From a bacterium (GTDB lineage: Bacteria > Patescibacteriota > Minisyncoccia > UBA6257 > 02-FULL-45-10c): a DNA stretch of 32,203 nucleotides. The stretch is from positions 1 to 32,203 of the forward strand of contig JAUYKI010000009.1 of the NCBI GenBank assembly GCA_030700025.1, given 5' to 3'. The notes beneath the pieces are model-generated. The model made no database searches, was not told where the DNA came from, and was given only the letters and a program-made list of their open reading frames with translations. This document shows, one piece after another, positions 27,582 through 32,203 of this stretch. The translations under genes were made by a program, and so were the position numbers. The stretch's first letter is position 1, and each line of letters begins with the position of its first letter.

Positions 27582-28337
27582 ATGTTGATAAAAAATCAGG
27601 AACAAATTAAAAAAATCCGCATTGCCGGAAAAATTTTGGCAAGCGCGTCTAAAAAGGTGGAAGCATTTATTAAAGAAGGAGTTCTGCTGGAAGAAATAGA
27701 TAAGCTGGCGGAAAAGTTGATCCGGGAAGCAGGCGCGGAACCGGCCTTTTTAAATTATCAGCCGGAAGGCGCCACCCACCCGTATCCGGCTACGGTTTGC
27801 ACTTCGCTGAACGAAGTAGTGGTGCATGGATTGCCGACCGACTATAAATTAAAATCCGGCGATATTTTGAAAGTGGATTTTGGGGTTGCTTACCAGGGAC
27901 TTATCGCGGATGGCGCGTTTACTGTCGGCATCGGCAAGATTTCTAAAGAAGCTAAATTGCTGATGGAAGCGACTAAGAATTCGTTAGCTGTCGGAATTAA
28001 AGAATGCAGGCCTAATAAAACAGTGGGAGATATTGGCTGGGCAATTAATAATTATATTTCCAAGCATGGCTTTAAAGTTGTAAAAGGGCTTTGCGGGCAT
28101 GGCGTTGGCGAAGAATTGCATGAAGAACCGGCGGTTTTTAATGAAGGGAATAAAAATACCGGCTTAACTTTAAAGCCGGGCATGGTCTTAGCGATTGAGC
28201 CGATGGTCAGCGCCGGCGATCCTTATATCCGCCATTTGCCGGACGATAGCTACGCCACCCGCGATAAAAGCTTAACCGCCCATTTTGAGCACACGGTTTT
28301 GATAACTGCCAAAGGGGCAGAGATATTGACTAAGTAG
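27582..28337 (+). CDS. map: Methionine aminopeptidase, type I
   Basis: 251 residues. Metal ligands Asp99 and Asp110 (KVDFG...LIADGAF), His173 (LCGHGVG), Glu206 (AIEPMV) and Glu236 (HFEHTV) are all present, with His82 in EVVVHGLP. It removes the initiator Met from new proteins. It lacks the N-terminal zinc extension seen in some type I enzymes. It follows adk after 38 bases, likely in one operon; infA and rpmJ, usual next genes, are not here. After it comes about 425 bases of repeats. Confidence 0.96.
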   Translation: MLIKNQEQIKKIRIAGKILASASKKVEAFIKEGVLLEEIDKLAEKLIREAGAEPAFLNYQPEGATHPYPATVCTSLNEVVVHGLPTDYKLKSGDILKVDFGVAYQGLIADGAFTVGIGKISKEAKLLMEATKNSLAVGIKECRPNKTVGDIGWAINNYISKHGFKVVKGLCGHGVGEELHEEPAVFNEGNKNTGLTLKPGMVLAIEPMVSAGDPYIRHLPDDSYATRDKSLTAHFEHTVLITAKGAEILTK

Positions 28338-28650
28338 TTTTTCCCTAGAGCATTTTCTATCCCACCTGCTTATTTCTCGGAAACAGAATAACTGCTTCGC
28401 CGAATCTCTTTCCTCAACCTAACGCTCAGAAACCTTATTCTCCCGCTACCGCTCAAACTCCCAGCGTGAGTTTTCGCTGGCTTTCGGATTTCGCTCGGTC
28501 GCCCTTTGGCGACCACCCTGCCCGCTCAATCCTCGGCCGCGCTACGGAGAATAAAGGTTTCCTCGCTTAAACAAATTTAGTTTCGGAGAAGAGATATCGG
28601 CTTTCGCTTTAAATAGGATTAGCGGGAGAATAAAGGCTTCCTCGCTTAAA
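28338..28650. repeat. Composite repeat region after map
   Basis: No gene is visible from 28338 to 28762. Arms AAACCTTATTCTCCCGC (28430-28446) pair with GCGGGAGAATAAAGGCTTCC (28622-28641), and a further copy GGAGAATAAAGGTTTCCTCG is at 28546-28565. Inside is GGTCGCCCTTTGGCGACC (28498-28514), the same hairpin as in the TCCCGTTAGAG elements, and CGGCCGCGCTACGG. Outside are fragments like the GGCTATATC elements (CGGAAACAGAATAACTGC at 28379-28395). It appears to be elements inserted into elements. Confidence 0.6.
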
Positions 28651-28696
28651 TACTATTATAGAAGAGGCGTCAGCTTCGCTAGTTAAACTTTGAAAC

Positions 28697-28725
28697 TTGA
28701 TAAGATTTAAAAAATATGCTAATAT
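28697..28725 (+). promoter_or_regulatory. Promoter of the small membrane-protein pair
   Basis: TTGATA (28697-28702), 17-base spacer, TAATAT (28720-28725) with TGC before it (extended -10). It precedes the SD-led gene at 28763. Confidence 0.72.
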
Positions 28726-28762
28726 AGCCACGTACTTTGAAAGCTGGAGAAGGAGAAAATCC

Positions 28763-28894
28763 ATGGGAAGTGCTATGGTCGTATTCTCACTACTCCTTTT
28801 GTCTTTTCTCGTGGCTGCTATGTTTTACCCATTGTCGATCCTGGCATTTTGGCCTATTTTTGTGGCCTGGGCGGCGCTATTTTTCCTTTGTTAG
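28763..28894 (+). CDS. 43-residue membrane protein
   Basis: MGSAMVVFSLLLLSFLVAAM followed by a second hydrophobic stretch (FYPLSILAFWPIFVAWAALFFLC). Almost the whole protein is membrane-embedded, as one or two helices. GGAG is nine bases before the ATG, and the promoter is near consensus. An in-frame ATG at 28697 would start inside the promoter and is rejected. A second membrane gene follows after 25 bases with its own SD-like AAGAGG. Function unknown. Confidence 0.6.
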   Translation: MGSAMVVFSLLLLSFLVAAMFYPLSILAFWPIFVAWAALFFLC

Positions 28895-28919
28895 TTGCTA
28901 TGAATTTTAAGAGGCCACA

Positions 28920-29144
28920 ATGGCGAAAAAGCGGATAATCGGAAATTCGATGGAATTCTTTATGAAGTCTTTATTGAATCTCGCAGGATTGATCTTTGGA
29001 TTATTCTTGACGATGGCGGGCGCCAGATCAACTCCGCCCGGGTCCTGGATTGGCGTAATCTTGGGAATATTTCTAATGCTGGGAGCGGCCCGAGAATTAA
29101 AAACAGACCTTGTGGAATTTCGTTCTAAACTTAACCGGCAATAA
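28920..29144 (+). CDS. 74-residue membrane protein
   Basis: Two membrane helices (about 18-34, LLNLAGLIFGLFLTMAG, and 43-57, IGVILGIFLMLGAA) joined by a polar turn ARSTPPGS. The C-terminus is charged, ELKTDLVEFRSKLNRQ. It is the second gene of a pair with 28763-28894. Its stop codon lies within the loop of the terminator hairpin that follows. Family not recognised. Confidence 0.65.
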   Translation: MAKKRIIGNSMEFFMKSLLNLAGLIFGLFLTMAGARSTPPGSWIGVILGIFLMLGAARELKTDLVEFRSKLNRQ

Positions 29145-29157
29145 AGCCGGTTTTTTG
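29133..29157 (+). terminator. Terminator of the small membrane pair
   Basis: AACCGGC-AATAAA-GCCGGTT and a T run. The T run directly precedes the extended -10 of the glycosyltransferase gene. Confidence 0.85.
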
Positions 29158-29164
29158 TTATAAT
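29157..29164 (+). promoter_or_regulatory. Glycosyltransferase promoter (extended -10)
   Basis: TGTTATAAT with consensus TATAAT at 29159-29164. The ATG at 29173 is eight bases after the -10: a leaderless start. Confidence 0.62.
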
Positions 29165-29172
29165 ATAAACAC

Positions 29173-29910
29173 ATGGCAAAACCCTTTTTATCAGTTATTA
29201 TTCCTGCTTATAACGAAGCCAAGCGCTTGCCGCTAACGCTTATTGACGTTGATAGGCACTTGCAGGAGCAGGAGTATTCTTACGAAATTTTAGTGGTTAA
29301 TGACGGCTCCACGGACGCTACCGCGGAAATTGTCCGGCGATTTTCTGCCTTAATGGATAATTTGAAAGTAGTGGATAATCCGGAAAATCACGGCAAGGGC
29401 TGGGTGGTCCGGCAGGGGATGCTGGCGGCTAAAGGCACCTGGCGGCTTTTTATGGATGCGGACAATTCCACCGCCATTGTGGAGTTTAATAAAATGATTC
29501 CTTATTTTAAGCAGGGCTATGAAGTGGTAATCGGTTCGCGGGACGTTAAGGGAGCAAAAATGTCTCCGCCCCAGCCGTTTTATAAGCGCATTATGGGCGA
29601 CATGGGAAATTTATTTATTCAGGCGCTGGTTTTGCCCGGGCTTTGGGATACCCAATGCGGTTTTAAATGTTTTTCTGATGAAGTGGCGGAAAAAGTATTT
29701 CCTTTGGCGAAAATTGACCGCTGGGGCTTTGATGTCGAATCTTTGGCGATCGCCAAGGAGCTGGGCTATAAAATAAAAGAAATGCCGGTTTTTTGGGTTA
29801 ACGATATCCGGTCTCACGTATCCCCAGGGGCTTATTTGCAAGTTTTATGGGAAGTTGTTAAAGTTCGCTGGTGGCTTTTCCGCAACGCCTATGGCCTTAA
29901 AAACAATTAA
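29173..29910 (+). CDS. Family 2 glycosyltransferase (DPM1-like)
   Basis: 245 residues. GT-A fold motifs: SVIIPAYNEAKRLP (7-20), VVNDGSTDAT (41-50, Asp44), the metal-binding DAD at 95-97 in FMDADNST, then GSRD, QCGFKCF and RWGFDVE. This matches polyprenyl (dolichyl) phosphate sugar transferases of the DPM1 group. There is no membrane segment, so it is the short soluble form acting at the inner face of the membrane, making a lipid-linked sugar for envelope glycans or protein glycosylation. The substrate sugar cannot be told. Confidence 0.9.
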   Translation: MAKPFLSVIIPAYNEAKRLPLTLIDVDRHLQEQEYSYEILVVNDGSTDATAEIVRRFSALMDNLKVVDNPENHGKGWVVRQGMLAAKGTWRLFMDADNSTAIVEFNKMIPYFKQGYEVVIGSRDVKGAKMSPPQPFYKRIMGDMGNLFIQALVLPGLWDTQCGFKCFSDEVAEKVFPLAKIDRWGFDVESLAIAKELGYKIKEMPVFWVNDIRSHVSPGAYLQVLWEVVKVRWWLFRNAYGLKNN

Positions 29911-29918
29911 CCCCCCCC

Positions 29919-29948
29919 TAACGATTAACAATTTACAGTTAATCGTTA
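29919..29948. repeat. Inverted repeat before greA
   Basis: TAACGATTAAC (29919-29929), eight-base centre, GTTAATCGTTA (29938-29948): perfect 11-bp arms. It follows a run of eight C residues just after the glycosyltransferase stop. It could be a weak terminator stem or a control site for greA. Confidence 0.5.
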
Positions 29949-29974
29949 ATAGTTATTAAGTTAAAAGTTAACTC

Positions 29975-30433
29975 ATGAGTAAACAATACGTAACTAAAGA
30001 AAAACTAGAGGAATTAAAAGCCGAATTACAGCACTTAAAAACCGTCCGCCGGCTGGAAGTGGCAGAGCGGTTGAAGCGCGCCAAAGAATTGGGCGATCTT
30101 TCGGAAAACTCCGAATATTTTGAAGCCCGCGAAGAGCAGGCAGTAGTGGAGGGCCGGATTTTAGAACTGGACGAAACCATGAAAAACGCGGAGCTAATTG
30201 AAAAAACCCCCAGCACGGGCATTGTAAAAGTTGGTTCTACCGTTGTGGTGTCCAAGGGCGGCCAGCAAAGCAAATATTTGATTGTCGGTTCTAATGAGGC
30301 GAATCCGGCGACCGGTTTAATTTCTAACGAATCGCCAATGGGCAAGGCATTTTTAGATAGAAAAGTTGGGGAAATGACAACCGTAACGACCCCGAAAGGG
30401 AAGATAGAGTTTAAGATTGTGGCTATTGAATAG
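29975..30433 (+). CDS. greA: Transcription elongation factor GreA
   Basis: 152 residues. The N-terminal coiled coil (about 1-75) holds the tip residues Asp41 and Glu44 in ELGDLSENSEYFEAREEQ, which enter the RNA polymerase secondary channel. The C-terminal FKBP-like domain (about 80-152) has VKVGSTVVV, ISNESPMGKAFLDRKVGE and IEFKIVAIE. It rescues backtracked RNA polymerase by stimulating RNA cleavage. Its terminator is shared with a convergent small gene. Confidence 0.96.
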   Translation: MSKQYVTKEKLEELKAELQHLKTVRRLEVAERLKRAKELGDLSENSEYFEAREEQAVVEGRILELDETMKNAELIEKTPSTGIVKVGSTVVVSKGGQQSKYLIVGSNEANPATGLISNESPMGKAFLDRKVGEMTTVTTPKGKIEFKIVAIE

Positions 30434-30464
30434 CCATTTGCTCTGGTTATTTTAGAAAAAAAAT

Positions 30465-30492
30465 AAGACCTCGCTTTTAGCGAGGTCTTTGA
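30465..30492 (+). terminator. Bidirectional terminator after greA
   Basis: AAGACCTCGC-TTTTA-GCGAGGTCTT, with T residues after and A residues before it. The stop codon of the convergent 30477-30659 gene lies in its loop. Confidence 0.85.
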
Positions 30493-30659
30493 TTTTGATT
30501 GTTGGATGCGAGTTGCAGGGGCCGGAATTCAATGATGAGCAAGATCGCGTACCAAAGGATATAAATCAACGCACAGAGAATCGCGAGCTGGTTAAATCCT
30601 TTTATCCAACAAACCAATGCGAGAACTCCGAAAATTGGGGCCATGTGAAGCATTAGCAT
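30477..30659 (-). CDS. 60-residue membrane protein
   Basis: Two membrane helices (about 7-20, APIFGVLALVCWIKG, and 24-44, LAILCALIYILWYAILLIIEF) and a polar tail ending NNQNQRPR. A strong SD, AAGGAGG, lies eight bases before the ATG at 30659; further in-frame ATGs at 30653 and 30644 are less well placed. It is the second gene of a minus-strand pair, 31 bases after the 52-residue gene. Not recognised. Confidence 0.65.
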   Translation of the reverse strand: MLMLHMAPIFGVLALVCWIKGFNQLAILCALIYILWYAILLIIEFRPLQLASNNQNQRPR

Positions 30660-30690
30660 TTCTTGGGCCTCCTTTCTGGCGTTTTTGGGC

Positions 30691-30849
30691 TTACTTCGGG
30701 ATCAGGGGCTTTCTGATTTCGTAGGCGAATTGGATTGTCATTAAACTTAAAAATATCCCCGCGCAAATCAGCCCATATTTGCTATATCCGGCGGTCACGC
30801 AAGCTCCTGTTCCGAGCGCTAAGATCCACATCAAGCTCCTTAGAATCAT
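30691..30849 (-). CDS. 52-residue membrane protein
   Basis: MILRSLMWILALGTGACVTAG begins one hydrophobic helix and YGLICAGIFLSLMTIQFAYE a second; the tail EIRKPLIPK is basic. SD AAAGGAGG is six bases before the ATG, and a near-consensus promoter lies upstream. It is the first gene of a pair with 30477-30659, with the same two-helix layout. The start resembles the 29-residue protein at 31121-31210 (LMWILALGTGA against MWLLMLVMVGC). Function unknown. Confidence 0.62.
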   Translation of the reverse strand: MILRSLMWILALGTGACVTAGYSKYGLICAGIFLSLMTIQFAYEIRKPLIPK

Positions 30850-30873
30850 TGGAACCTCCTTTTTGGGAGCTTC

Positions 30874-30916
30874 AAACTACTAGGCGTAGTTTAGGTTATT
30901 TTAATTATTTTGTCAA
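30874..30916 (-). promoter_or_regulatory. Promoter with palindrome over the -10
   Basis: Minus strand TTGACA (30916-30911), 17-base spacer, TAAACT (30893-30888). The palindrome AAACTAC-TAGGC-GTAGTTT (30874-30892) covers the -10 and start point. It is the third promoter in the window with a 7-bp-arm palindrome in this position. Confidence 0.7.
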
Positions 30917-30918
30917 GG

Positions 30919-31050
30919 GTCTCGGCTATATCTCTTTAAGGAAACAGAATAAATCAGCTCCAGCGGCTGATTTTTCTTCGCCCTCGGCGTATTTTGTGGT
31001 CCAAGCAAAATACGCCTGCGGGATGTTCCTTAAAGAGGAATAGCCTCGAC
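30919..31050 (+). repeat. GGCTATATC element, copy near the right end
   Basis: Ends GTCTCGGCTATATCTCTTTA and its near complement at about 31029-31050. Internal stem AAATCAGC-TCCAGC-GGCTGATTT is a two-sided variant of the stem in 11033-11154; the 11-bp GGCGTATTTTG hairpin is identical. No gene lies in it. Confidence 0.75.
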
Positions 31051-31083
31051 TTTGGGATTTAAAGCGCGGGGGTCAATGGGTAA

Positions 31084-31111
31084 GAAAAAGCCCAGTCATT
31101 AAGACTGGGCT
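31084..31111 (-). terminator. Terminator of the 29-codon gene
   Basis: Minus strand AGCCCAGTC-TTAAT-GACTGGGCT followed by TTTTTC. It lies 10 bases after the stop. Confidence 0.85.
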
Positions 31112-31120
31112 GGAAATTGA

Positions 31121-31210
31121 TTACTCCGCTGCCGGATCGTAACGGGCGATACAAAATACCGCTCCGCCAGCCAGAACGCACCCTACCATTACAAGCATCA
31201 GTAGCCACAT
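31121..31210 (-). CDS. 29-residue membrane microprotein
   Basis: MWLLMLVMVGCVLAGGAVFC followed by IARYDPAAE: one membrane helix and a short polar tail. The SD AAAGGAGG (31227-31220) is nine bases before the ATG. Promoter, SD, frame and terminator are all in order on the minus strand, which makes it credible despite its size. Between promoter and SD lies a 272-base multi-branched RNA structure. It may be the true product of the unit, or a coupled reading frame secondary to a functional RNA. Confidence 0.6.
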   Translation of the reverse strand: MWLLMLVMVGCVLAGGAVFCIARYDPAAE

Positions 31211-31227
31211 GTTTTGCTTCCTCCTTT

Positions 31228-31499
31228 AGCACTCTCTGCATCAGTGTTTCTACCAGCTGAAATCATTGATTTTGTATCAATTTCAAGGCTTTTCTCCGAA
31301 GCTGTGTAGAATCCACAGCGAGGAGAAGTAACGCCGAAATTGAACAAAATCAAGATTCCCTTTCGGGTAAGCGCAGTTTGGCTAAGTTCGTTGTTGCTCG
31401 GGTTCGACGTAGCTGAAGCTACAATCTCACCCTCGCGCCTAGAACTTAGTTTCAAACTGCGCTTATCAGTTCTGGTGAAATACTGATACAGAGAGTGCT
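31228..31499 (-). ncRNA. Candidate multi-branched structured RNA
   Basis: On the minus strand: P1, AGCACTCTCTGTATCAG... (31499-31472) with its complement at 31256-31228. P2, AAGCGCAGTTTGAAACTAAG (31464-31445) with 31389-31369, capped by GGGT/ACCC and GTAGC-TTCA-GCTAC (31422-31409). A small CCC-GAAA-GGG hairpin (31367-31358). P3, TTGATTTTGTTCAATTTC (31353-31336) with 31284-31266, continued by CTTCTCC and GCTGTG-CACAGC. This is a four-way junction with a GNRA-type loop. A promoter precedes it, and an SD follows P1 directly. No known RNA class recognised. Confidence 0.55.
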
Positions 31500-31526
31500 T
31501 GTTTTTGATTTCAAACTGCCAGACAT

Positions 31527-31555
31527 ATTTTAGTCTATTTTGGTAAGTTTGTCCA
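31527..31555 (-). promoter_or_regulatory. Promoter for the structured RNA / 29-codon unit
   Basis: Minus strand TGGACA (31555-31550), 17-base spacer, TAAAAT (31532-31527). Transcription would begin about 20 bases before the P1 stem. Divergent from lysS. Confidence 0.6.
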
Positions 31556-31569
31556 ACCGCTTATTTTTT

Positions 31570-31578
31570 TGGTATTAT
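31570..31578 (+). promoter_or_regulatory. lysS promoter (extended -10)
   Basis: TGGTATTAT: TG, one base, TATTAT (31573-31578). The ATG at 31592 is 13 bases later, so the leader is about seven bases with no SD. Confidence 0.5.
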
Positions 31579-31591
31579 TTAATGTAAGAAC

Positions 31592-32203
31592 ATGCTGGAA
31601 GACATAATCAAAGAACGCCTGAAAAAGCGCGACAATTTGGTCAAGGCGGGCCTGAATCCCTATCCTGCCAGGGCCAGCCGGACTCATTTAGTTAAAGAGG
31701 TTTTGAGCCGGTTTTTTTGGCTGTCTTTATTTAAAAAATCCGTTTCAGTAGCCGGGCGAGTAATGGGCCAGCGCAATCAAGGCGGTGTGTTCTTTTTGGA
31801 CTTGCAGGACGAAACCGGAAAAATTCAAATCGTGGGTAATGAACAAAATTTAAAGGACTTTAAGCTTTTTCGGGAAAATCTGGACCTCGGCGATTTTATT
31901 GAAGTAGAAGGAACGGCCTTTAAAACGAAAAAAGGCCAGTCGAGCATTTTAGCGAAAAAACTGGCTCCGCTGGTAAAAAGCCTGCGCCCGTTGCCGTCCG
32001 TTTGGCATGGATTAAAAGACGTTGAGGAAAGATTCCGGAAGCGGTATTTAGATTTTATTTTAAATTCGGAGACTAAAGATAAAATTGTTGAGCGGTCGGA
32101 ATTAGTGGCCGGATTGCGGTCTACTTTAGCCCAGGCTGGATTTTTAGAAGTGGAAACCCCGATGCTTCAATCGGTTCCGGGCGGCGCCAGGGCTAAGCCG
32201 TTT
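31592..32203 (+). CDS. lysS: Lysyl-tRNA synthetase, class II (partial)
   Basis: 204 codons are present; the gene continues beyond the window. The N-terminal anticodon-binding OB fold is visible: SVAGRVMGQRNQGGVFFLDLQDETGKIQIVG, then GDFIEVEG and KTKKGQSSILAKKLAPLVKSLRPLP. The catalytic domain begins with ERFRKRYLDFI, the class II motif 1 region, and FLEVETPMLQSVPGGARAKPF. It charges tRNA-Lys in the cytoplasm. The first 20 residues, MLEDIIKERLKKRDNLVKAG, match the usual short helical start. It probably has an almost leaderless message. Confidence 0.95.
   Translation, partial: MLEDIIKERLKKRDNLVKAGLNPYPARASRTHLVKEVLSRFFWLSLFKKSVSVAGRVMGQRNQGGVFFLDLQDETGKIQIVGNEQNLKDFKLFRENLDLGDFIEVEGTAFKTKKGQSSILAKKLAPLVKSLRPLPSVWHGLKDVEERFRKRYLDFILNSETKDKIVERSELVAGLRSTLAQAGFLEVETPMLQSVPGGARAKPF

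Noticed and set aside
29911-29918. A run of eight C residues (also near 12957-12964) as a phase-variation tract
   Set aside because: Both runs lie outside coding regions and outside clear promoter spacers, so no switching effect is evident.
30735-31043. A 102-codon plus-strand frame
   Set aside because: It covers a minus-strand gene with SD and promoter and then a repeat element; no SD or promoter on the plus strand.
31228-31499. tmRNA or RNase P RNA
   Set aside because: No tRNA-like end or tag frame is present. AGGGTGAGA and ACCCGAGCAA recall RNase P motifs, but the order and the other conserved parts (GAGGAAAGTCC, ACAGAA) are missing.

Overview
The window looks like part of a Candidate Phyla Radiation (Patescibacteria, probably Parcubacteria-type) genome. 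Three things point there: the str, S10 and spc ribosomal clusters are joined in one run; rpmD (L30) is missing between rpsE and rplO, a known CPR trait; and several ribosomal proteins are short (L3, L5) or tailed (S19, L22). Most conserved genes have no Shine-Dalgarno (SD) sequence, and many small genes of unknown function lie around the core. The assignment is by gene content only.

Layout. 1-7.8 kb is accessory: lemA and a TPM-domain gene, a three-gene run of small proteins (two of them Cys/His paralogues), a minus-strand tRNA-Ser(GGA), a cupredoxin, two distantly similar unknown genes with palindromes over their promoters, an M50 protease and an S41 lipoprotein protease. 7.86-11.0 kb holds rpsL-rpsG-fusA. 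11.2-14.4 kb is a block of small or membrane genes that splits the str operon. 14.4-26.0 kb runs tuf-rpsJ-rplC-rplD-rplW-rplB-rpsS-rplV-rpsC-rplP-rpmC-rpsQ-rplN-rplX-rplE-rpsN-rpsH-rplF-rplR-rpsE-rplO-secY. 26.0-28.3 kb has a minus-strand lipoprotein gene, then adk and map. 28.3-31.5 kb is repeat-rich, with a glycosyltransferase, greA and several very small membrane-protein genes. lysS begins at 31,592 and runs off the end.

The most notable feature is a set of short palindromic elements with terminal inverted repeats and no transposase. Three copies of one family (8316, 20280, 21228) and one element with different ends (23329) sit inside the ribosomal operon so that the last base of the right repeat is the A of the next gene's ATG. 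The first family carries an intact 27-codon mini-ORF that stops 4 bases before that ATG; the other carries a 21-codon mini-ORF stopping 9 bases before. Two copies are flanked by ATGAA direct repeats, which suggests that insertion duplicated the start codon. Elements with the same ends as the 23329 copy, but lying at operon ends, carry a terminator instead of a mini-ORF. The cargo therefore appears matched to operon context.

Two initiation styles are visible. Several conserved genes have an extended -10 box 6-14 bases before the ATG and look leaderless or nearly so. The accessory genes have a full promoter, a strong SD and usually a terminator. A 272-base multi-branched palindromic region (31228-31499, minus) looks like a transcribed structured RNA leading into a 29-codon gene.
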